In this document: one piece after another, positions 15,386-23,509 of the stretch | How positions within the stretch are numbered: position 1 is the stretch's first letter | Layout of the letters: every line of letters begins with the position of its first letter | Source: Bacteroidota bacterium | GTDB lineage: Bacteria; Bacteroidota; Bacteroidia; Bacteroidales; F082 | Assembly (NCBI GenBank): GCA_002686705.1 | Contig: NYYH01000039.1 | Span: 1-26,022 of the forward strand | Direction: 5' to 3' | Length of the DNA: 26,022 nucleotides | Notes under the pieces: model-generated | Database searches by the model: none | Seen by the model: the letters and a program-made list of their open reading frames with translations, nothing else | What the model was told of the DNA's origin: nothing | Translations under genes and position numbers: made by a program

Positions 15386-18292
15386 ATGAATACAGGAAAC
15401 TTTGTAAACCGACATAATGGTCCGTCTGACAGCGATGTAGAATATATGTTAAACAGCTTGGGATTAAATTCAGTTGATCAGCTAATTGACCAAACTATTC
15501 CAGTCGATATCCGATTAAAGGATGAACTGAATATAGGAGAAGGTTTGAGTGAATACGAATATTTGAATCATATCCGAAAGCTTTCTCAGGAAAATAAGAT
15601 TTTCAAGTCATATATTGGTATGGGTTATTATAACACAATCGTACCATCAGTTATCCTCCGGAATGTGTTTGAGAATCAAGGATGGTATACATCCTACACT
15701 CCATACCAAGCCGAAATTTCACAAGGTAGACTTGAGGCCCTTTTAAATTTTCAAACAATGGTATCTGAGCTTACCGGTTTACCTATTGCAAATTCATCAC
15801 TACTCGATGAAGGTACAGCGGCAGCTGAGGCTATGTTGATGTTTTATAATGCGCGTCCTCGTGCAAGTGTTAAAAATAATGCAAACGTGTTTTTGGTATC
15901 TGAAAATATGTTTCCACAAACATTGGCAGTTCTTAAAACAAGAGCTGAATCTAAGAGTATCAAATTAAAAATTGCTGCTTGTGATAATTTTGAGTTAACT
16001 GATAGCGTATTTGGATGCATGATTCAGTATCCCGATCAATTTGGTGATATACCAGATTTTAAAGAATTTATTTCGAGTTTAAAAGAAAGAAATATACCTG
16101 TGGCAGTAGCTTCAGATTTATTAAGCTTAACTTTATTAGTACCTCCCGGTGAATGGGGAGCTGATGTTGTTTTTGGAACTTCACAGCGATTTGGAATTCC
16201 TATGGGTTATGGAGGCCCACATGCAGCATATTTTGCTACAATTGAAAATTATAAACGTAATATTCCCGGTAGGATAATTGGAATGTCAAAAGACAGAAAT
16301 GGTGATATGGCACTTCGAATGGCCTTGCAAACCCGGGAACAACATATTAAAAGAGAAAAGGCAACATCTAACATTTGTACAGCTCAGGCATTACTGGCAA
16401 TAATGGCAGGCTTTTATGGTGTTTATCATGGTAAGAATGGATTAAAACATATTGCTCAGAGAATACACTTCCTTACTGCTGGGCTGGCTAAATCAATTAA
16501 CTTGTTAGGATATGAATGTCAAAATAGTTTCTTTTTTGATACTCTATTTATTAAAATACCAGACAATATTAATGTTGATGAGATCAGGAAAATTGCCTTA
16601 AGTTATGAAATTAATCTACGTTATTTTGGTGATAACCAGCATATTGGAGTTAGTGTTGACGAAACTACAGATGAAAATGATGTAGCAATGTTAGCTGCTA
16701 TTTTTGCTAAAGCTGCTGGTAGTGAAAAATTCGAATTAAGTTTTCCTGATGTTAAAATTGAGTACACAGAGTTTCTTCCTGAATATTTAGTGAGAAAATC
16801 TGATTTTATGACTCACCAGGTTTTCAATAACTATCATTCGGAAACTGAAATGATGCGATATTTAAAAAAGCTTGAGAATAAAGATCTGGCTTTAAATCGT
16901 ACGATGATTCCTTTAGGTTCCTGTACAATGAAGCTGAATGCCGTTACTGAATTAATACCGGTTAGCTGGCCGGAATTTACTGATATACATCCGTTTGTCC
17001 CTAATGATCAGGCGATAGGATATTTGGGTATTATTGATGAGATGAATAGTATACTATGTGAAATAACCGGATTTGAAGCAATATCATTTCAACCGAATTC
17101 AGGTGCTGCCGGTGAATATTCAGGGCTGTTGGTAATAAGGGAATATCAAAAAAGTATTAATCAGTCACATCGGAATATATGCCTGATTCCAGCTTCTGCT
17201 CATGGTACAAATCCGGCAAGTGCGGTAGTTGCAGGTCTAAAAGTAGTGGTAATAAAAACTGCTGATAATGGTAATATTGATATTGATGATCTTAAACTTA
17301 AAGCTGAACAATATAAAGATGAGCTTGCTGCAATAATGATTACATACCCTTCAACGCATGGGATTTTTGAAGATGATATCCGAGATGTGATTAACATTAT
17401 CCATAAGTTCGGGGGACAAGTATATATGGATGGGGCAAATATGAATGCTCAAGTCGGACTTACAAATCCTGGCTTCATTGGAGCAGATGTTTGTCATCTA
17501 AACCTTCATAAAACATTCGGTATTCCTCATGGTGGTGGTGGTCCTGGAGTTGGACCGATTGGTGTTGCAGAGCATCTCGTGCCATTTTTGCCAGGTCATA
17601 TTATGTCACAAAATGTCGAGGAACAAACTAATCCGGCTGTATCTTCAGCACCGTTTGGTTCTGCATTGGTATTATTGATATCATACGGATATTTGAAGCT
17701 GCTCGGAGCCAAAGGATTAACAGATGCTACTAAAATTGCCATATTGAATGCTAATTACATGATGAATGAACTAAAGGATCATTACCCAATTTTGTATCGT
17801 GGTAATAATGGCTGGGTTGGGCACGAAATGATTCTTGATTGTAATCAATTTAGCAAAACAGCCGAGGTTATGGTTGTTGATATTGCAAAAAGGCTAATGG
17901 ACTATGGTTTCCACGCGCCCACGGTTGCTTTTCCAGTACATGGTACTTTAATGGTTGAGCCAACAGAAAGTGAACCTCTATTAGAAATGAAGCGTTTTGT
18001 AGAAGCTATGAAATCCATAAGGGAAGAAATTAGAGAAATTGAGGATGGTAGAAGTAAAAAGGTAAATAATGTTGTTGTAAATGCGCCGCACACTGCAGAA
18101 ATGCTTATTGCTAATCATTGGGAAATGCCTTATGCACGTGAGTCTGCCGCTTATCCACTTGAATGGGTTAGAGAGGATAAATATTTTACTCCAGTTGCTA
18201 AGATTGATGATGCATTTGGTGATAGAAATTTATGTACATGTTTACCTTTAGAGGAGTACAATGAAGATGATTATTCAGTAGGGGACCAGTAA
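15386..18292 (+). CDS. gcvP: Glycine dehydrogenase (aminomethyl-transferring), P-protein of the glycine cleavage system
   Basis: A 968-residue PLP enzyme that decarboxylates glycine and passes the aminomethyl group to the lipoyl arm of GcvH. It is full length and single-chain (E. coli about 957), not the split GcvPA/GcvPB form. Features are the N-terminal RHNGPSDSDVEYML, the SYIGMGYYNTIVPSVILRN and TPYQAEISQGRLEALLNFQT segments of the N-terminal half, QTREQHIKREKATSNICTAQ, and, in the C-terminal half, PLGSCTMKLNA and the PLP-binding K709 in HLNLHKTFGIPHGGGGPG. The C-terminus includes ANHWEMPYARESAAYPL. The start is supported by the usual position of the RHNGP motif. gcvT and gcvH are not beside it, as expected when gcv genes are scattered. 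It ends 7 bases from the convergent aroE gene. Confidence 0.98.
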   Translation: MNTGNFVNRHNGPSDSDVEYMLNSLGLNSVDQLIDQTIPVDIRLKDELNIGEGLSEYEYLNHIRKLSQENKIFKSYIGMGYYNTIVPSVILRNVFENQGWYTSYTPYQAEISQGRLEALLNFQTMVSELTGLPIANSSLLDEGTAAAEAMLMFYNARPRASVKNNANVFLVSENMFPQTLAVLKTRAESKSIKLKIAACDNFELTDSVFGCMIQYPDQFGDIPDFKEFISSLKERNIPVAVASDLLSLTLLVPPGEWGADVVFGTSQRFGIPMGYGGPHAAYFATIENYKRNIPGRIIGMSKDRNGDMALRMALQTREQHIKREKATSNICTAQALLAIMAGFYGVYHGKNGLKHIAQRIHFLTAGLAKSINLLGYECQNSFFFDTLFIKIPDNINVDEIRKIALSYEINLRYFGDNQHIGVSVDETTDENDVAMLAAIFAKAAGSEKFELSFPDVKIEYTEFLPEYLVRKSDFMTHQVFNNYHSETEMMRYLKKLENKDLALNRTMIPLGSCTMKLNAVTELIPVSWPEFTDIHPFVPNDQAIGYLGIIDEMNSILCEITGFEAISFQPNSGAAGEYSGLLVIREYQKSINQSHRNICLIPASAHGTNPASAVVAGLKVVVIKTADNGNIDIDDLKLKAEQYKDELAAIMITYPSTHGIFEDDIRDVINIIHKFGGQVYMDGANMNAQVGLTNPGFIGADVCHLNLHKTFGIPHGGGGPGVGPIGVAEHLVPFLPGHIMSQNVEEQTNPAVSSAPFGSALVLLISYGYLKLLGAKGLTDATKIAILNANYMMNELKDHYPILYRGNNGWVGHEMILDCNQFSKTAEVMVVDIAKRLMDYGFHAPTVAFPVHGTLMVEPTESEPLLEMKRFVEAMKSIREEIREIEDGRSKKVNNVVVNAPHTAEMLIANHWEMPYARESAAYPLEWVREDKYFTPVAKIDDAFGDRNLCTCLPLEEYNEDDYSVGDQ

Positions 18293-18299
18293 CCTCACC

Positions 18300-19046
18300 T
18301 TATTTCGTCCAAATATCCCATGTAGCATCGGCCTGTAATTCAAGCATTTCAAGTCCATTCATACAAAAAGCTCCATGCTCACGTCCTTTTTGAAGAAATA
18401 AAGTTTCCGAAGGATTATAGATGAGATCGTATAGAATATGCTTATCAGTAATATATTGATAAGGAATTGGAGGGAAATCTTTATCATTAGGATACATACC
18501 GAGAGGAGTAGTGTTTATAATCAGCAGGCTATCATGTATTTCATGTTTACCTAACCAAGTGTAGTTATAGTGTAATATTTTTTCTGGTTTTCTTGAAACA
18601 AAGCCAAACAGTATACCTAGTTTTCGCAACACATAAGCTACTGAGTTTGCACCACCACCTGAACCTAAAATGAGTGCTTTTACATTTTTTCTGTTTTTCA
18701 GTATTGGTTTAATTGATTTTTCGAAGCCATCAATATCAGTATTATAACCGGAAAGGAATGTTTCATTATTCTCATGGCCAATTTTAATTGTGTTGATAGA
18801 ACCACAAATAGATGCAGGTTCATCAATAAAATCCATATATTGACCTAGTGCTCTTTTGTAAGGTATGGTAACATTTAAACCTTTGATTTCAGAGTTATTG
18901 GATATAAATTCTGGAAACTCTTTTGCATCGTTTAACTCAAAGAGTTTGTATTCTGCATCAATTCCCAATTCATTGAATTTTTTAGTGAAATAATCCGGGG
19001 AAAATGAATGTGATATGTTTTTTCCTATTAGACCGTAAATATCCAT
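18300..19046 (-). CDS. aroE: Shikimate dehydrogenase
   Basis: Catalyses NADPH-dependent reduction of 3-dehydroshikimate to shikimate in aromatic amino acid and chorismate biosynthesis. At 248 residues it is slightly short (E. coli 272) but complete. Shikimate-binding and catalytic features are SHSFSP (12-17), NVTIPYKR with catalytic K64, and YNTDIDGF with D104, the partner of K64. The Rossmann NADP site is ALILGSGGGANSVAY (124-138), followed by SRKPEKI and NTTPLGMYPN. It starts 2 bases after the stop codon of the DUF368 gene, so the two are co-transcribed. The 7-base gap to gcvP holds no terminator hairpin. Confidence 0.96.
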   Translation of the reverse strand: MDIYGLIGKNISHSFSPDYFTKKFNELGIDAEYKLFELNDAKEFPEFISNNSEIKGLNVTIPYKRALGQYMDFIDEPASICGSINTIKIGHENNETFLSGYNTDIDGFEKSIKPILKNRKNVKALILGSGGGANSVAYVLRKLGILFGFVSRKPEKILHYNYTWLGKHEIHDSLLIINTTPLGMYPNDKDFPPIPYQYITDKHILYDLIYNPSETLFLQKGREHGAFCMNGLEMLELQADATWDIWTK

Positions 19047-19048
19047 GG

Positions 19049-19960
19049 CTAGTTAATTTCCTTAGTTTCTACATTTGCTGCACTTCGCTCCATAATCCAA
19101 ATACTTAAAACTCCAAATGTCATTATTAATATAGCAATACTAAATTCGCTGTTTAGTTCAGGTAAAAAGTAATCGTAACCAATGGGCTTAAGTTTATCGC
19201 CAAACATTTTCTCAATTGGAATTTTCCAAGGCCAAATAATAACTAGTGAGCCTAAAATAAAGCCTGTAAGCACTCCAATAGTTTGGTCTTTATATTTTTT
19301 AAAAACCCATGCTATAATATGCGAAAATGTTACTAACCCAATAATAGCACCAATTAGAACAGGTAGTAGTATGTTTATATCCCTATTATTTATTGCATCA
19401 ATGGCAACAAGTTGATAATTCCCCATTAGAATTAGTACGAAAGATCCTGATAATCCGGGTAATATCATTGAGCATACAGCAACAACTCCACAAAGTATTA
19501 AATAGAAAAAATTATCATCTTGACTTGCGGGTGAAAAAAAAGCAAACAATATTGCAATTATTGTTCCCACGATAAAGCTAATAACTACACTTATTTTCCA
19601 GTTTGTAATAGTTTTTCCTACAAAATATACAGAAGCTAAAATAAGACCGAAAAAGAACGACCAAATGAATACAGGGTATTTTTCAAAGAGTAGTCCAAAA
19701 ATGTGAGCAATTGCTACAAGAGAAATAATTACTCCTACAAATAAGGATATCAGAAAATATAGATCAGTTTTTTCAGCGAAAGCTTTAAACTTACCTTTTA
19801 TCAGCAATGTTAGAGTAGTAATTCCAAATGATTTAATTGCATTGATAAGCCTTTCAAAAATTCCTGTAATTAACGCAATTGTGCCACCCGATACACCCGG
19901 AATAATATTTGCCAGTCCGACGGCCATCCCTTTCAAAATGAAAATAAAATAAGATCTCAT
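19049..19960 (-). CDS. DUF368 membrane protein (PopT-type polyprenyl-phosphate translocase family)
   Basis: A 303-residue polytopic membrane protein with about eight to nine hydrophobic segments. The N-terminal family motif GLANIIPGVSGGTIALITG (17-35) and the internal repeat-like ILPGLSGSFVLILMG support DUF368. Members of this family (PopT) have been reported to transport undecaprenyl phosphate across the cytoplasmic membrane, recycling the lipid carrier used for peptidoglycan and surface glycans. The two PG-SG motifs in inverted-repeat-like halves fit a transporter fold. It is followed directly by aroE (2-base gap). The functional link is not obvious, but close pairing of DUF368 with aroE may be a conserved Bacteroidota arrangement. 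Substrate assignment here is by family only. Confidence 0.9.
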   Translation of the reverse strand: MRSYFIFILKGMAVGLANIIPGVSGGTIALITGIFERLINAIKSFGITTLTLLIKGKFKAFAEKTDLYFLISLFVGVIISLVAIAHIFGLLFEKYPVFIWSFFFGLILASVYFVGKTITNWKISVVISFIVGTIIAILFAFFSPASQDDNFFYLILCGVVAVCSMILPGLSGSFVLILMGNYQLVAIDAINNRDINILLPVLIGAIIGLVTFSHIIAWVFKKYKDQTIGVLTGFILGSLVIIWPWKIPIEKMFGDKLKPIGYDYFLPELNSEFSIAILIMTFGVLSIWIMERSAANVETKEIN

Positions 19961-20220
19961 TTATTAATTCAATTTAATTCGGGACTTGTTCATCCTCATT
20001 AAAGAGCCAAATAATACCCAATAAGTATCATAGTAATACCTTACCAGACAAAACTCTGCTGTCAAATATATATCTTTTTTTGTTAGTTGCATTTATTTAT
20101 CGGCTAAAAGTTTTGATCAAAATGTATGCAGATAATTATAGATGGAGTAATGAATTTTTATAAAAATCGATAATACGGGTATTGTAATAAAAATAAACTA
20201 AAACGCTTTTATTGCCAAAT
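19961..20220. other. Intergenic region between moxR and the DUF368 gene
   Basis: 260 bases separate the moxR stop codon from the DUF368 start, both leftward. It holds a -7 match for DUF368 (listed separately) and two short AT-rich dyads, TTTTGATCAAAA (20111-20122) and ATTTTTATAAAAAT (20154-20167). Neither is followed by a GC-stem/U-tract terminator. No ORF, RNA gene or repeat is recognised. Confidence 0.6.
20063..20070 (-). promoter_or_regulatory. Putative -7 element (TATATTTG) for the DUF368-aroE operon
   Basis: Read leftward, TATATTTG fits TAnnTTTG and lies about 100 bases before the DUF368 ATG, in the 260-base gap after moxR. No clear -33 partner was seen. A promoter is expected here because the gap is long and the gene functions change. 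Confidence 0.45.
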
Positions 20221-21183
20221 TTACATCAACTCTGTAATCAGCTTATCTACACTTATTCCATCAGCCTCAGCTTTATAATTCCGTATAATACGGTGGCGTA
20301 GTACAGGGTGAACTATTGCCTTAACATCTTCAATATCGGGAGAGTATTTACCAGTTAATGCAGCATGAACCTTTGCACCAATTATTAAGAACTGACAAGC
20401 TCTTGGCCCTGCTCCCCAATTAAGATATCGGTTTGCCCATTCGTGTGCGGCAGGAGTTCCTGGACGAGTTTTTGAAACCAAGTTAACGGCATAGTCCATA
20501 ACATTTTCAGCAACTGGTATTTTGCGAATTAAATCTTGAAAGAATAATATTTCATCCCTTTTTATTATTTCTGATACTTTATCAATTGTTCCCCCGGTTG
20601 TCCTACTAACAATCTCTAATTCTTCATTTAATGTAGGATAGTTGAGTATTAAATTGAACATAAACCGATCTAATTGAGCCTCTGGTAAGGGATAGGTTCC
20701 TTCCTGTTCAATTGGGTTTTGAGTAGCAAGGACAAAGAATGGTGCCTCGAGCTTGTACGAATTACCAGCAACTGTAACCGATTTTTCTTGCATCGCTTCT
20801 AACAATGCCGATTGAGTTTTTGGAGGTGTACGATTAATTTCATCAGCAAGTATGATATTAGCAAAAACAGGCCCCTTAATGAATTTGAATTTTCTGTTCT
20901 CATCAAGTATCTCAGTCCCTATTATATCAGAAGGCATTAAATCGGGTGTAAACTGTATTCTGTTATAACTTAATCCGAGTACTTCACTAATAGTATTTAC
21001 CAATAAAGTTTTTGCAAGTCCCGGAACGCCAACGAGAAGTGCATGTCCCTGACTAAAAATTGAAATGAGTGTATTCTTAATTATATCATCTTGTCCAACA
21101 ATTACTTTCCCAATTTCTTGTCTAAGAATATTATATTTTTCTACGAAAGCATCAATTGCTTCAACATCAGAATTATATTTCAT
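20221..21183 (-). CDS. MoxR-family AAA+ ATPase
   Basis: A 320-residue cytoplasmic AAA+ ATPase. The Walker A is GVPGLAKT (52-59, with the Ala usual in MoxR proteins), Walker B is ILADE (111-115) followed by INRTPPKTQSALLEAMQE, the sensor region is ATQNPIEQEGTYPLPEAQLDRF (split at about 153-174), and an AAA-lid domain occupies the C-terminal third. MoxR ATPases act as chaperones, often with VWA- or DUF58-domain partner proteins encoded next to them. No such partner lies beside it here: downstream is a 260-base gap, and 19 bases upstream is a SurA-like PPIase gene. It appears to be the last gene of the PPIase operon, which suggests a role in envelope protein biogenesis; that is inference from context. 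Confidence 0.93.
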   Translation of the reverse strand: MKYNSDVEAIDAFVEKYNILRQEIGKVIVGQDDIIKNTLISIFSQGHALLVGVPGLAKTLLVNTISEVLGLSYNRIQFTPDLMPSDIIGTEILDENRKFKFIKGPVFANIILADEINRTPPKTQSALLEAMQEKSVTVAGNSYKLEAPFFVLATQNPIEQEGTYPLPEAQLDRFMFNLILNYPTLNEELEIVSRTTGGTIDKVSEIIKRDEILFFQDLIRKIPVAENVMDYAVNLVSKTRPGTPAAHEWANRYLNWGAGPRACQFLIIGAKVHAALTGKYSPDIEDVKAIVHPVLRHRIIRNYKAEADGISVDKLITELM

Positions 21184-21202
21184 AGTTGTTATCTATTTAT
21201 AA

Positions 21203-22609
21203 CTAATTATTCTCACTCCATTTATTATCAAAATTACATAGCTTGTATTCATCAATAATCCTGACATAAGTGTTTTTTGCTCTGTTGTTAATCCATTTGC
21301 CTACAGTTTTTATTTGTTTATCCTGGAGGGCCCAATCACGTATTCGTGAGTAATCCTCAGTAAGGTTTGCCTTATGTGGTTGTGTTTTATTCTTTAACAA
21401 TAGTATTCTGTAAGCATCCTTTTTATCTTCAGTTTTCATTGGAACAGGATTTGAGATTTCGCCAACTTTCATTTTCTCAATAACAAATGAAACCTGTGGG
21501 TCGAGTTGCTCGGCTTCAAAAGTTGTACTCATAGTGTAAGGATTAATAATTATTCCGCCATTATTAATATTCTCCGCTTCAGAGAATTGCACAACAGCCT
21601 GTAAAAACGTAATTGAATCAGATTTAATTAATGTTGCAATACTATCTAACTGACGTTTAGCAATGGCAAGGTCTAAAGAGCTAACTTTTGGAGTTAAAAG
21701 TATATGTCGAACATTAATATAGTCACCTTTTCTTTCTATCATTTGGATTATATGATAACCTGCTTCGGTTTCAAGAATATTTGAAATTTCGCCCTCTTTG
21801 AGTTTAAAAGCAACTGTCTCGAATTCGGGATATAACTGACCTCTGCCATAAAATCCTAGTTCACCGCCGTTTTTAGCCGAGCCCGGGTCCTGTGAATACA
21901 TAATAGCAAGTGTTGAAAAGCTACTGCCATCAAGGATTCTTTTTCTGATATCATTCAATTGTTCTTTAATTCTAAGTTTTTCTTCAATGCTTATTGGTGG
22001 GTTTTTAACAATCTCTGCGATGATATATTCAGTTTTAATTAATGGGATAGTATCTTCAGGAATTGATTTGAAAAACGACCTTATTTCTGAGGGGGTCACA
22101 TCCACTTCACTAACAATACCAGATTGTACTTGCTGCGCAAGCATTTGTTCTAGAACAATGTTATAGAGTTCCTTTTTGATTTCAACCAGAGTTTTGCCGT
22201 AATAATCTTCCATCTTTTCTTGTGACCCAAACTGCTGAATAAAACTTGATAGTCTTCTGTCAAGATCAGCTTCTACCTGAACCTGACTTACTTCAATGCT
22301 GTCTATTTCAGCCTGTGTAACCATAAGTTTTTGAAACAGCACCTCTTCAAGAACCCTGCACTTTATTTCTGAAGCACCTCCACTTATACCACCGCGATCT
22401 CTGTAAACCAAATACTGATTTTGTATATCACTTTCGAGAATTATACTTTTACCCACAACAGCCACAACCTGGTCAATTACATATTCATCCTGCTCCTGAG
22501 CTACAGCGATAGACAAAAGTGACAAACATCCAATTAACAAAAAGGAGCGTAAAGTATTAACATTGGCATGAACCAGCTGTTTGTTGCTGAGTAGTCTGAT
22601 TATATTCAT
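21203..22609 (-). CDS. SurA-like periplasmic peptidyl-prolyl isomerase, two parvulin domains
   Basis: A 468-residue exported chaperone/isomerase. A hydrophobic signal segment at about 22-38 (FLLIGCLSLLSIAVAQ) comes after an unusually long N-region; no internal ATG offers a shorter start before it. A SurA N-terminal domain follows (about 42-185, starting VIDQVVAVVGKSIILESDI). Parvulin domain 1 is at about 193-292 (AIMYSQDPGSAKNGGELGFY, AGYHIIQM) and domain 2 at about 298-408 (NVRHILLTP, then a more divergent half). SurA-type proteins guide outer-membrane beta-barrel proteins through the periplasm. This matches SurA of Proteobacteria in length and order. It lies 29 bases after the SurA-like lipoprotein gene and 19 before moxR. 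Domain 2 keeps RHIL but lacks the usual G-x-H-I-I ending, so domain 1 is the likelier active isomerase. Confidence 0.92.
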   Translation of the reverse strand: MNIIRLLSNKQLVHANVNTLRSFLLIGCLSLLSIAVAQEQDEYVIDQVVAVVGKSIILESDIQNQYLVYRDRGGISGGASEIKCRVLEEVLFQKLMVTQAEIDSIEVSQVQVEADLDRRLSSFIQQFGSQEKMEDYYGKTLVEIKKELYNIVLEQMLAQQVQSGIVSEVDVTPSEIRSFFKSIPEDTIPLIKTEYIIAEIVKNPPISIEEKLRIKEQLNDIRKRILDGSSFSTLAIMYSQDPGSAKNGGELGFYGRGQLYPEFETVAFKLKEGEISNILETEAGYHIIQMIERKGDYINVRHILLTPKVSSLDLAIAKRQLDSIATLIKSDSITFLQAVVQFSEAENINNGGIIINPYTMSTTFEAEQLDPQVSFVIEKMKVGEISNPVPMKTEDKKDAYRILLLKNKTQPHKANLTEDYSRIRDWALQDKQIKTVGKWINNRAKNTYVRIIDEYKLCNFDNKWSENN

Positions 22610-22638
22610 TAGTTCAGTTTATATTTCTAAGTTATAGC

Positions 22639-23490
22639 TTAATGATAATATATCTCAAATTCATCATTTTTTAATGCTCTTTCGTAGATGTCATTCCTAA
22701 CCTTTTTAGCTAATCTCACTTTTCGGCGTGAAATAATTATGTTGTAAATATCGTTCCTTTTAAAATCAAGAGGTGAAATATCATCCTTGATTTTGAAATC
22801 GATAAATTTTACAAAATAGAGATAACGATCGGTTACAATTTTAACAAATCGGTTATTTTTTAAAAATAATTCCCTGTTATATGTTTCGATAGGGATAATC
22901 TGTTGAACGTTGTAGAAACTCAACCATTTTGTTGTATCCAAATATGATGAAACAGTATTAGTAGTAGTGTAATATGCAAGTGAATCAAAAAGGAGTGAGT
23001 CAGGCAAACTAAAGATTTGATCATATTTTTCTTCAATTTCCAAATCATCTTCAATTATCACATAAACAGCCTTTGTAATATTTTCCTTTAATTCAAAATC
23101 AGAAGAATGAGTATTATAATACGATTCAATATCATTATCTGTTACAATTGTATCGAGTGTTTGGTCGATCAATTTTGTTTCGTAACGATAAATTATAAGA
23201 GAGTTCCTATAATCTTCTAATTGCTTTGTGAAATCAAGTTGACCAGCAGGGAGATTCTGTTGAGCCTGATAAATCATAACATTGGTTCTAACCCAATCGT
23301 TCACATAGCTTCTAATTAATGCTATACTGTCTCTTGGAGTGCTATTGTCAGGCACAATGCCTTGGATATCTGAAATATACAAGTACTTATCATGAACTCT
23401 TGCCAATAGTGGACTATTATTATCTTTAAGAGTATTAATACACCCTGTTAATAAAGCCAATATTACCAGATATGATACAATTTTCCTCAA
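22639..23490 (-). CDS. SurA-like lipoprotein with decayed parvulin region
   Basis: A 283-residue lipoprotein (lipobox L14-T-G-C17). The N-terminal part (about 27-130) resembles the SurA/PpiC chaperone domain: LARVHDKYLYISDI, DWVRTNVMIYQAQQNL, then long charged helices. The region from about 138 to 250 follows the length and order of a parvulin domain (NITKAVYVIIEDD at the start, TDRYLYFVKFIDF where yGyhiikv is expected). It lacks the conserved R-H-I-L and G-Y-H residues, so isomerase activity is unlikely. I infer a chaperone-only paralogue anchored to a membrane. It sits between two double-parvulin PPIase genes with gaps of 29 and 19 bases, so it belongs to the same operon. I would trust the SurA-like N-domain more than the decayed-parvulin reading. 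Confidence 0.75.
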   Translation of the reverse strand: MRKIVSYLVILALLTGCINTLKDNNSPLLARVHDKYLYISDIQGIVPDNSTPRDSIALIRSYVNDWVRTNVMIYQAQQNLPAGQLDFTKQLEDYRNSLIIYRYETKLIDQTLDTIVTDNDIESYYNTHSSDFELKENITKAVYVIIEDDLEIEEKYDQIFSLPDSLLFDSLAYYTTTNTVSSYLDTTKWLSFYNVQQIIPIETYNRELFLKNNRFVKIVTDRYLYFVKFIDFKIKDDISPLDFKRNDIYNIIISRRKVRLAKKVRNDIYERALKNDEFEIYYH

Positions 23491-23509
23491 TATCTACTTA
23501 GTTAACAAT

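Noticed and set aside
20154..20167. AT-only dyad ATTTTTATAAAAAT after moxR as a terminator
   Set aside because: The stem has no GC pairs and no adjacent U-tract distinct from the stem, and AT-rich dyads of this size occur by chance in such DNA.
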